From a bacterium (GTDB lineage: Bacteria; UBA9089), in NCBI GenBank assembly GCA_003485015.1, contig DNCN01000163.1:1-8888 (forward strand): DNA of 8,888 bases. Reading direction: 5' to 3'. The position numbers and the translations under genes are program-made. The notes under the pieces were generated by a model, which saw nothing but the letters and a program-made list of their open reading frames with translations, searched no databases and was not told where the DNA came from. Positions 1 to 6,373 of the stretch are shown here, piece after piece (within the stretch, counting starts at the first letter, position 1; the number at the start of each line of letters is the position of its first letter).

Positions 1-2
1 AA

Positions 3-476
3 ATTCCTATACTATCAAGTTATGGGATCAACTTTTTTGAGAATATCAGGGATGAGTTTTGGAATAGTTTTAATGTCGTTGTGGCCAAAAAGGAGGGGAA
101 GATAGTCGCAGCCAGCCTCCTTATCTTCTTTAAAAAGACAATAGAGATATCATGGGAGGGATGGCTCAGGGAATACGCCAATATCTCCCCCATTGATGCC
201 ACCACTTGGGGAATAATCAGATATGGATATGAGAAAGGGTTCTTATCTATCGATCACGGAAGGAGTGCCAAAGATTCAGGGACCTATCTTTTTAAAAAGG
301 GATGGGGAACAGAAATAAAGCCACTCTACTACCAGTACTACCTGAATAGGGCAAAAGAGGTACCCAGGATACACCCAACAAACCCGAGGTATCGTCTCTA
401 CATCAATACCTGGAAGAGACTTCCGCTGTGGCTTGCCAGGAGATTGGGGCCGAAGATCATTAGGTATATCCATTAA
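3..476 (+). CDS. FemAB/BioF2-like GNAT-fold acyltransferase, C-terminal part (5' truncated by window)
   Basis: The reading frame is open from the first complete codon at position 3 to the TAA at 474-476, so the start lies upstream of the window and about 157 residues are visible. The diagnostic stretch is DHGRSAKDSGTYLFKKGWG (252-308), which matches the conserved 'FGRS..DSGTY.FK..WG' core near the C-terminus of FemAB-like and BioF2-like acetyltransferases. Preceding it is a pattern typical of these proteins, with a hydrophobic strand and W/Y-rich segment ending in 'TTWGIIRYGYEKGF'. Family members are usually about 330-350 residues, so roughly the C-terminal half is present. They transfer amino acids or acyl groups to peptidoglycan precursors, polysaccharides or lipids in the cytoplasm; the substrate here cannot be told. 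The following SMR-type membrane protein and acetyltransferase-methyltransferase fit an envelope or exopolysaccharide cluster. The family call is firm; the role is inferred. Confidence 0.8.
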   Translation: MPILSSYGINFFENIRDEFWNSFNVVVAKKEGKIVAASLLIFFKKTIEISWEGWLREYANISPIDATTWGIIRYGYEKGFLSIDHGRSAKDSGTYLFKKGWGTEIKPLYYQYYLNRAKEVPRIHPTNPRYRLYINTWKRLPLWLARRLGPKIIRYIH

Positions 477-514
477 TAGGTTGGGCGAATAGAAATTGAG
501 AAAGGAGTAAACAG

Positions 515-868
515 GTGATAATATCTTTGATTATTATGGCAATGTCCTTGGCGGTTGCTTCACAGTTTATGTTAAAGTATGCCATGATGAACTTTGGAGA
601 GCTTGATCTCTTTAAGATAGGCTCCATTATCAGGGCCTTCTTGAGCCCATGGGTCATTGCGGGTATTCTTGTTTATGGATGTTCCTCGGTTCTGTGGCTC
701 AAGGTTTTGACTAAGGCAGAGCTCTCCTATGCCTATCCTATTGGGAGCCTGAGCTTCATCCTGGTAGCTATCTTTAGCTGGGTCATCTTCCGTGAACAGA
801 TCACGACCGTGAGGATGATTGGGATTCTCCTCATATCTATTGGAGTGGTTTTTATTTCAAGGAGTTAG
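515..868 (+). CDS. Small DMT/SMR-type membrane protein, ArnE/ArnF-like (EamA family)
   Basis: This is a 117-residue, very hydrophobic protein with four predicted membrane helices at about residues 1-20, 44-64, 69-92 and 99-115, the size and layout of a one-domain small multidrug resistance/DMT protein. The segment 'AELSYAYPIGSLSFILVA' (68-85) and the following 'FREQIT..R..GI.LI..GV' are characteristic of the EamA/ArnE-ArnF branch. The first helix lacks the proton-coupling glutamate of EmrE (Glu14); its place is in 'AVASQFMLK', so a drug-antiport role is unlikely. ArnE/ArnF form an undecaprenyl-phosphate aminoarabinose flippase, so movement of a lipid-linked sugar is the best inference given the polysaccharide-type neighbours. 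The start is GTG 515 with AAAGGAG at 501-507, seven bases upstream. It lies 38 bp after the FemAB-like gene, probably in the same transcript. Confidence 0.82.
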   Translation: MIISLIIMAMSLAVASQFMLKYAMMNFGELDLFKIGSIIRAFLSPWVIAGILVYGCSSVLWLKVLTKAELSYAYPIGSLSFILVAIFSWVIFREQITTVRMIGILLISIGVVFISRS

Positions 869-890
869 AATTGAAGGAGGGATCGAGAGG

Positions 891-2294
891 GTGCATAGTT
901 TCAACGAGATCATTGAGTATGCAAGAGAACATGGGTCCATCAGTGTACTTAAGGCCGGCACCAAAAGATTCATATTTCGAAATGAGAAGGAGATCCTCCT
1001 CTCTCTTTCGCTCGAGGACCCACTTCCAGAGATACAACCACTTCATCGCATATCGATTCGAAAGGCAACTCTTGAAGATGTTGAAGAATTGTCTAAGTAT
1101 TGGTGGAGAAGCAAGAAACAACTCTATGAATGGATCAAGAGGGGCTATCCCTTCTTCTTGGCTATAGAAGGGGATAAGATCATCGGCTATACCTCTATAT
1201 CATTAGAGCTTCCCGAGAGGGATCCGATCTTTATTGAGGCGATCAATAAGGCAGTCGGCTTAAGGGATGATGATGTCTGGGGTACAGGTGCCTTTGTTCA
1301 TCCCGCATATCGAGGGAGAAACATTTACCCTGCATTGGGAGTTGAAGTAATGAAGTATACAAGGCAGGCGGGATATCGGCGGGTCTTAGCCACACTCTCC
1401 TCCAATAATTCTTCTTCGAGGATTGCCAATAAGAAGATAGGTTATAAAGAGATCAGAGAGATCACCTTTTTTAGAATACTGTTCTTTAGAAGAACGAGGA
1501 TTAGATCATTGAATCATAATGACCAATATGGTAGTGATTACTGGAACAGGGTGGCGAATAGGATGAATAGACCCATCTTTCAAAGTCAGATAGCCCTTTA
1601 CAAAAAAAGGGAATATCTTGATCTCATCTCCACATGGTCACCCTCACCCCAGGGTAAGTCAATGTTAAAGACCGATCTCTTTGAGGAGGCCTTCGGCAAG
1701 GACTCTCTTCTGGATGTCCTCGGCACCTCTTACGCCACCACCGTGGGCATAGATATCTCCCAGGTTGTCACCGAGAAGGCCAGGCGACGGCTGCCAAGAT
1801 ATCCACTTCTGGTGGCCAATGTATACAGTCTTCCCTTCAAAGAAGAGAGTTTTGATACCATTATCTCTACTTCTACCCTAGACCATTTTCCCTTTAGGGA
1901 TCTTCCCGGTGTCGTAAATGAGCTGTGGTATGTCCTTAAACCCGGAGGGTGTCTGATTCTCACTCTGGACAGCAAGCATAACCTTCTCCATCGTCTTTTT
2001 GACTGGATTAGAAGAGGGACAAGGGATCTTCATGGCGAACATAGTTATACAGTCCAGGAGATAATGAATACATTAAAAGAGGGCCGGTTCCAAATTACCA
2101 ATATTACTTCAATATATCACATCTTCTATCCCATCAATCTCTTTGCAAAGATACTCCATAAGGCTATGGGTCCTCGAGTAGAAAGATTAATCCAGTCTCT
2201 CATCGATATCTGTCACAAGATTGGGCAGCTTCCGACCCGGTATCTTACCGGAGGATTTATTGCCGTCCGCGCCATAAAACCAAGGCATCTTTAA
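891..2294 (+). CDS. Fusion of GNAT N-acetyltransferase and class I SAM-dependent methyltransferase
   Basis: I chose GTG 891 (467 residues) because GAAGGAGG at 873-880 sits ten bases upstream and this leaves a 22-bp gap after the membrane-protein gene. The frame is open back to 819, but that start would overlap the previous gene and has no ribosome site. Residues about 54-200 look like a GNAT domain: 'ISIRKATLEDVEELSKYW' opens it, 'GYTSISLELPERD' follows, and 'VHPAYRGRNIYPALG' (136-150) is the acetyl-CoA pyrophosphate loop, although its glycines are partly replaced (RGRNIY for RGxGIG). 'SSNNSSSRIANKKIGYKEI' resembles the usual end of GNATs. Residues about 255-365 form a Rossmann methyltransferase: 'TVGIDIS' (284-290) with acidic D288, 'VANVYSLPFKEESFDTIIS' (308-326) and 'LKPGGCLILTLDS' (349-361). 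Motif I is abnormal (see findings). The substrate is unknown; a sugar or lipid-linked intermediate fits the neighbours. Confidence 0.82.
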   Translation: MHSFNEIIEYAREHGSISVLKAGTKRFIFRNEKEILLSLSLEDPLPEIQPLHRISIRKATLEDVEELSKYWWRSKKQLYEWIKRGYPFFLAIEGDKIIGYTSISLELPERDPIFIEAINKAVGLRDDDVWGTGAFVHPAYRGRNIYPALGVEVMKYTRQAGYRRVLATLSSNNSSSRIANKKIGYKEIREITFFRILFFRRTRIRSLNHNDQYGSDYWNRVANRMNRPIFQSQIALYKKREYLDLISTWSPSPQGKSMLKTDLFEEAFGKDSLLDVLGTSYATTVGIDISQVVTEKARRRLPRYPLLVANVYSLPFKEESFDTIISTSTLDHFPFRDLPGVVNELWYVLKPGGCLILTLDSKHNLLHRLFDWIRRGTRDLHGEHSYTVQEIMNTLKEGRFQITNITSIYHIFYPINLFAKILHKAMGPRVERLIQSLIDICHKIGQLPTRYLTGGFIAVRAIKPRHL

Positions 2295-2323
2295 AGTAGA
2301 AAAGACTCTTTTTCAGGATATAC

Positions 2324-2341
2324 AGAGAGCACAGCTCTTTT
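2324..2341 (+). terminator. Possible intrinsic terminator after the acetyltransferase-methyltransferase gene
   Basis: AGAGAGC pairs with GCTCTTT around an ACA loop (seven pairs, one of them G-U), or as a five-pair stem AGAGC/GCTCT followed by TTTT. It starts 29 bases after the stop codon. The U-run is short, so this is a weak candidate. Confidence 0.3.
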
Positions 2342-2460
2342 AACCGTGGGATCATGAAGAGGTTTTCCTTTGCCTATAAGAGTCGTTTTTACACCCCTTA
2401 CAGTCAGGGGATAAAATGCCGATAATTTCTTGGTAACGTTATTAAGATAGGAGGCTAAAG

Positions 2461-4041
2461 ATGGTTATTCAGTTTACCTTAACTGTAGCAGGGATTATCT
2501 TTTCCCTAATTATTCTACTCTCTTTGGCTGTGATTCTATTGGCCCTAAAACTTCGCAGAAAAAGATTTGAACTCTTTATCTGGGAGAGACTGCCAGAGAT
2601 AATGAGCCCTAGCCTTGCCTTGGAGGAACGATTTAAGGCCATCTTCGGTCTTATCGAAAAGGTGATAAAGACAGACAACGCTTATGTGTACCTCCTGGAA
2701 TCTCAAAGGAAGAAGTTGATCCAAAGGGCATCTAAAAGGGGCTTGCCGTCTGAAGAGGAGGAGGCAGACCGAATTTTTGAGGATTCCCGTGAAGAAGAAG
2801 AGGCATCTATTCAGCTTCCAAGGGCCATGGAACGCTTAGAGAAGGATGATCTTCCTACCCTTGTCACTCAGGGGACAGCCAAATTCTTTTCTCTGCCCAT
2901 AATTTCAAGCAAGGGGTTAGAGGGGGTTATCCGGTTTGGGCCGATCTTCTCTAAGCATATGCGGTGCTTAAGGAGAAATGAATCTCTACTCTCTTCGCTC
3001 TCTACCCCTTTCTCTCTCATCATCGAAGAGGGACTGGTGCTTAGTAAAGTTAGAGAAGAGGTGACCGAGCTTGGAGCCCTATCTCAGATTGAAAAGGTGA
3101 TGATGGAGGGCACCCTTAAACTCGATACCTTTCTTGAGTTGCTTCTCGGTGTGGCCATTTCCAGCTGTGAGGCAGATGGAGGGTTGATCTTAGCCGATCA
3201 ATTAAAGGTCAAGAAGAAGTATATCCAAAAGGGTATTCCTCCCCTTATTATGGAAAGGATAAAAGATATAACCTCTTTAGAGGAGGAACTGAAAGACCTC
3301 TCTTTCATCGCTCAGCCTTTTCAAGGCGGGATCGTAGTTTTAATAAGAGAAAAAGAGAAGTCTCCCTTTTTGGAGAACAGCAAGAAACTCCTTGGGCTTT
3401 TTGCCAAACAGATAGAGTTAGCATTCAAACGTGCTGATTCTTCCCAAGCAATGCTCAATGATTACTTAGATACTCTGAGGTTTTTTGTTGAGACTATGGA
3501 TACCCAGGATCCGTTTACAGTGGAACATTCAAAGAATATAGCCCAGTTGGCTGACCTGATTGCCCACGAGATGAATCTTTCAGATGATGAGATTGAAGGA
3601 ATAGAGATAGCGGCCTTCCTGCACGACATAGGGATGTCTGGTATAGCCGAAGAGATCTTTAAAAAGCCTGGTAAGTTTACTGAGTACGAATATGAGACGA
3701 TGAAGAATCATGCCCAAATCGGAGCCTGTCTGGTTGAACCAATTAAACAACCTATCGATATCGCTCCCATAATTCGGGGACATCATGAACGTTATGATGG
3801 ATGGGGCTATCCGGATGGCTTACGTGGAAAGAATATCCCTCTTGGAGCAAGAATTGTCGCCCTGGCTGATACCTTCAATGCCAAGATAGAAAAGAGGGCA
3901 TATCGAGAACCCCTTTCCCTCGAAGAGGCGATAAAACGGATTGAAGATGCCTCGGGTGCCCAGTTTGACCCTGAGGTAGTCGAAGCATTCTTAGTGGGAA
4001 TAAAGAAGACTAGGCATTTCTTACCAAGACAAGAAGCATAA
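2461..4041 (+). CDS. Membrane-anchored HD-GYP domain protein (predicted cyclic di-GMP phosphodiesterase) with GAF-like sensor region
   Basis: The protein has 526 residues and starts at ATG 2461, with AGGAGG at 2449-2454 six bases upstream. One membrane helix (about 5-30) is followed by LRRKR, so the rest should be cytoplasmic. Residues about 45-190 and 205-332 have the length and hydrophobicity of two GAF-like domains, a judgement by pattern and not by motif; a Glu-rich stretch occupies 98-114. The C-terminal HD-GYP domain (about 338-515) is clear: H356, H388-D389 in 'FLHDIG', H417, H441-H442 in 'HHERYDGWGYPDGL', and D470 in 'ALADTF'. These are the metal ligands expected of an active bimetal HD-GYP enzyme, which hydrolyses cyclic di-GMP to pGpG or GMP. 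There is no receiver domain. Small departures are GWGYP for the usual GTGYP and N473-A-K-I-E-K-R-A-Y-R for DAMTSDRPYR. It stands alone between two unrelated units, so its input signal is unknown. Confidence 0.88.
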   Translation: MVIQFTLTVAGIIFSLIILLSLAVILLALKLRRKRFELFIWERLPEIMSPSLALEERFKAIFGLIEKVIKTDNAYVYLLESQRKKLIQRASKRGLPSEEEEADRIFEDSREEEEASIQLPRAMERLEKDDLPTLVTQGTAKFFSLPIISSKGLEGVIRFGPIFSKHMRCLRRNESLLSSLSTPFSLIIEEGLVLSKVREEVTELGALSQIEKVMMEGTLKLDTFLELLLGVAISSCEADGGLILADQLKVKKKYIQKGIPPLIMERIKDITSLEEELKDLSFIAQPFQGGIVVLIREKEKSPFLENSKKLLGLFAKQIELAFKRADSSQAMLNDYLDTLRFFVETMDTQDPFTVEHSKNIAQLADLIAHEMNLSDDEIEGIEIAAFLHDIGMSGIAEEIFKKPGKFTEYEYETMKNHAQIGACLVEPIKQPIDIAPIIRGHHERYDGWGYPDGLRGKNIPLGARIVALADTFNAKIEKRAYREPLSLEEAIKRIEDASGAQFDPEVVEAFLVGIKKTRHFLPRQEA

Positions 4042-4329
4042 AAGCCTTTTATGGTATTGGCTCATCACGAATTGTTGTAAGTAGAATTTAAAAACTCAAT
4101 TCTTGTCATTTAGATTTGGATCTGGCTGACATTTAAGTTTTGAATTTTCTCCCTCCTTATAAACTCCTTGCCTTTTTGTCCCACTCTGTGGTATTATTCA
4201 TTCGATTTTTCTCTTTAAAAGACCCTTGTTCTCATCTAAATTATATCGCACACTGAAGAGGAAAGTGGTGAGAGAAGAAAGCATAGGTGAAATCTCTGTC
4301 TAAGATAGAATATTTTGGAAAGGTTTGGT
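4042..4329. other. Intergenic region between HD-GYP gene and phosphorylase operon
   Basis: This 288-bp stretch is A/T-rich and has no credible gene on either strand. It contains an A/T-rich six-pair hairpin (4083-4088 with 4098-4103), the extended -10 promoter, and the leader hairpin described with it. No strong terminator for the HD-GYP gene is visible. Confidence 0.6.
4168..4197 (+). promoter_or_regulatory. Probable sigma-70 promoter with extended -10 for the phosphorylase operon
   Basis: TTGCCT (4168-4173, four of six matches) and TATTAT (4192-4197, five of six) are 18 bp apart, and TGG directly before the -10 box gives an extended -10 (TGnTATTAT). Transcription would start near 4204, leaving a leader of about 125 bases before ATG 4330. 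The leader contains a hairpin (4249-4254 with 4264-4270, one bulge) with a purine-rich loop. I recognise no known riboswitch in it. Confidence 0.45.
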
Positions 4330-5079
4330 ATGAATCTGATAGCTGTTATTGGAGGGATGATCTTAAAGGACTTAGGGGTGATTGAGGGGGCTTCACCCCA
4401 AGAGGTAAAGACAGTCTATGGGAGTTGCACCTTTTTTTTCAAGGAGAACATTGTCTTCTTGCCCCGGCATGGAGAAAGGCATAGCATCCCTCCCCATCGA
4501 GTCAACCACCTAGCCAATATTGCAAGCCTCAAAGAATTAGGGGTAGAATGGATCATTGGTGTAAATTCTGTTGGGAGCCTAAAGGAGGCGATTACTCCTG
4601 ACTACCTCCTTGTTCCTGACGATTATATCAACCTCTGGAACATCAAAACTTTTTATAATGAGGAGGCCATTCACATCACCCCTGGTCTCTCTGAAGAGGT
4701 GCGAAGGATACTCATCTCTTCCTTGAAGGAGTCAAATATCTTCAATTACCAAGAGAAAGGGGTTTATATCCAGACGACAGGACCAAGGCTTGAGACCAAG
4801 GCAGAGATCAGGATGTTAAAAAGCTTTGGAGATGTTGTAGGTATGACTATGGCCAGCGAAGCGACAGCTGCTAAGGAACTTGGTCTACATTACGCCAGTC
4901 TCTGTTCTATCGATAACTTCTGTCACGGGATAGGCAGAGCTCCGCTTTTGCAAGAAGAGATCAAGAGGAATCTCCAAGGAAAGGCTGGAAAGATCAGGCA
5001 AGTGATAGAGAAGGCGATAGCGAAATTAGGGGAGGCACCCAAAATATCCAAAGAACCTTCTTTGTTTCAAGGCACATAA
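4330..5079 (+). CDS. Class-II purine nucleoside phosphorylase of the MTAP/MTIP family (probable methylthioinosine or 6-oxopurine nucleoside phosphorylase)
   Basis: The start is ATG 4330 (249 residues), with GGAAAGG at 4317-4323 six bases upstream. An in-frame TTG at 4315 has no ribosome site. Trimeric-phosphorylase landmarks are present: 'LPRHGERHSIPPHRVNHLANI' (44-64) with the R46-H47 phosphate pair, 'VNSVGSL' (78-84), 'TTGPRLETKAE' (149-159) and 'VGMTMASEA' (170-178), with M172-T173 matching the nucleoside-binding Met-Thr of human MTAP. Where adenine-specific MTAPs have a 'TDYDCW' base-binding loop, this has 'IDNFCHG' (194-200), keeping the first Asp but losing the second, which points to a 6-oxopurine substrate such as methylthioinosine. 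The N-terminal phosphate loop reads GGMI (8-11) and not GG[ST]G. The gene abuts the MTA/SAH deaminase, the enzyme that would supply methylthioinosine. Family membership is firm; substrate is inferred. Confidence 0.85.
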   Translation: MNLIAVIGGMILKDLGVIEGASPQEVKTVYGSCTFFFKENIVFLPRHGERHSIPPHRVNHLANIASLKELGVEWIIGVNSVGSLKEAITPDYLLVPDDYINLWNIKTFYNEEAIHITPGLSEEVRRILISSLKESNIFNYQEKGVYIQTTGPRLETKAEIRMLKSFGDVVGMTMASEATAAKELGLHYASLCSIDNFCHGIGRAPLLQEEIKRNLQGKAGKIRQVIEKAIAKLGEAPKISKEPSLFQGT

Positions 5080-6342
5080 ATGTTTGCTCAAGGGATCTTA
5101 ATCAAGAATATCCTCCTCAATGGTAAAGAGCAAGATATTTACATCGAGGGGAATACTATTAAAGAGATAGGGGTAGGTCTTGAGAAAGAGGGGACTAAGA
5201 TCATTGATGGTCGAAATAAGGCGGCTATCCCATCCTTGATGAATGGTCATACCCACGCAGCTATGACCTTGCTTCGGGGGTACGCCGACGATATGCCCCT
5301 TCAGGAGTGGCTTCAGACGAGGATCTGGCCAATTGAGGCGAAGATGAGCGAAGAGGATATCTACTGGGGGGCAAAGCTGGCCTGTCTTGAGATGATCAAG
5401 AGTGGCACCACCTTCTTTAATGATATGTACTGGCACTGGCATGGAACAGCCAAGGCAGTGGAAGAGATGGGGCTTCGGGCCATGATCAATGCCGTCTTTA
5501 TCGACCTTTTTGATCCAGCCAAGACTAAAGAGCAGATCGTGGAGAACGAGAGGCTCTTTGAAGAGAGCCGAACTTATAGCTCTAGGATTATCTTTAGCCT
5601 AGGTCCCCATGCCATTTACACAGTAAGCAAGGAGAGTCTTATCTGGTGCCAAAGATTTGCCCAAGAGAATCGGCTCTTTATCCATATCCATTTAAGCGAA
5701 ACTAAAAAGGAGGTAGAGGACTGTCTTTCTCAGAATGGGGCCCGGCCGGTAGAGTATCTTTCCAGGATCGGTTTTTTGGGTCCAAATGTGATCGCAGCCC
5801 ATTGTGTCTGGTTAACTGACTCCGAAATGAAGATCCTGCGTGATCATGAGGTTAAGATAGTCTATAATCCCATCTCAAATATGAAGCTTGCTGTTGGCGC
5901 AGCTTCTCCTTGGAGTAAATTTAGAAGAGTAGGTCTTGCTACCTCTCTGGGAACAGATGGCGCCTCTTCCAATAATAACTTAGATGTGTTTGAGGCGATG
6001 AAAGTAGCTGCTTTGCTCGAAAAGTTTTCTACGGACGATCCCACTGCCTTACCAGCGGATGAGGTCTTAAATATGGCAACCATCAATCCAGCCACAGCCT
6101 TTAATCTCAACTGCGGCAAGATTGAAGAAGGAAGATGGGCCGATATTGCCATGATTGACCTCAAGCGGCCTGAGCTCACACCAGGATTTAACCTGAAATC
6201 CGATCTGGTCTACGCCGCTAGTGGTAATGTGGTTGACACCCTCATCTGTGATGGACAGATCCTGATGGAGAACCGGCAGGTTAAAGGAGAAGAGGAGATT
6301 CTAGTTAAAGCAAAGCAAGTGGCCTTTAACTTGGTGAGGTGA
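5080..6342 (+). CDS. mtaD: 5-methylthioadenosine/S-adenosylhomocysteine deaminase (amidohydrolase superfamily)
   Basis: The product has 420 residues, the normal family length. It should deaminate methylthioadenosine and S-adenosylhomocysteine to the inosyl forms in the cytoplasm. Metal and active-site residues appear in the expected order: H57-T-H59 in 'NGHTHAAMTLLRG', E86 in 'IWPIEAKM', H177 in 'LGPHAIYT', H204 and E207 in 'HIHLSETKKE', H241 in 'AAHCVWL', and D293 in 'LGTDGASSNNN'. By alignment from memory with the Thermotoga TM0936 enzyme, H57, H59, H204 and D293 bind the metal, while E86, H177, E207 and H241 serve catalysis or substrate. The N- and C-terminal parts form the usual small beta-sandwich ('KIEEGRWADIAMIDL' near the end). 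ATG 5080 follows the phosphorylase TAA with no base between, and AAGG at 5069-5072 is its ribosome site, so translation is probably coupled. Related deaminases act on other substrates, but the neighbour supports this one. Confidence 0.9.
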   Translation: MFAQGILIKNILLNGKEQDIYIEGNTIKEIGVGLEKEGTKIIDGRNKAAIPSLMNGHTHAAMTLLRGYADDMPLQEWLQTRIWPIEAKMSEEDIYWGAKLACLEMIKSGTTFFNDMYWHWHGTAKAVEEMGLRAMINAVFIDLFDPAKTKEQIVENERLFEESRTYSSRIIFSLGPHAIYTVSKESLIWCQRFAQENRLFIHIHLSETKKEVEDCLSQNGARPVEYLSRIGFLGPNVIAAHCVWLTDSEMKILRDHEVKIVYNPISNMKLAVGAASPWSKFRRVGLATSLGTDGASSNNNLDVFEAMKVAALLEKFSTDDPTALPADEVLNMATINPATAFNLNCGKIEEGRWADIAMIDLKRPELTPGFNLKSDLVYAASGNVVDTLICDGQILMENRQVKGEEEILVKAKQVAFNLVR

Positions 6343-6373
6343 ACTGACCAATGACTGATCACGGGGTGAAAAT

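Noticed and set aside
819..891. Earlier in-frame start for the acetyltransferase-methyltransferase at 819
   Set aside because: It would overlap the membrane-protein gene by 50 bp and has no ribosome site, whereas GTG 891 is preceded by GAAGGAGG.
2394..2410. CCCCT/AGGGG hairpin upstream of the HD-GYP gene
   Set aside because: Five pairs with a seven-base loop and no T-run or known motif; such repeats occur by chance.
4083..4103. AGAATT/AATTCT inverted repeat as terminator of the HD-GYP gene
   Set aside because: Only six A/T-rich pairs with one G-C at each stem end and no clear T-run, so it is weak as an intrinsic terminator.
4198..4329. S-box (SAM) or SAH riboswitch upstream of the phosphorylase operon
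   Set aside because: None of the conserved core sequences of these riboswitches could be found.
4315..4330. TTG start at 4315 for the phosphorylase
   Set aside because: No Shine-Dalgarno site precedes it, and family homology begins at MNLIAVIGG, which starts at ATG 4330.
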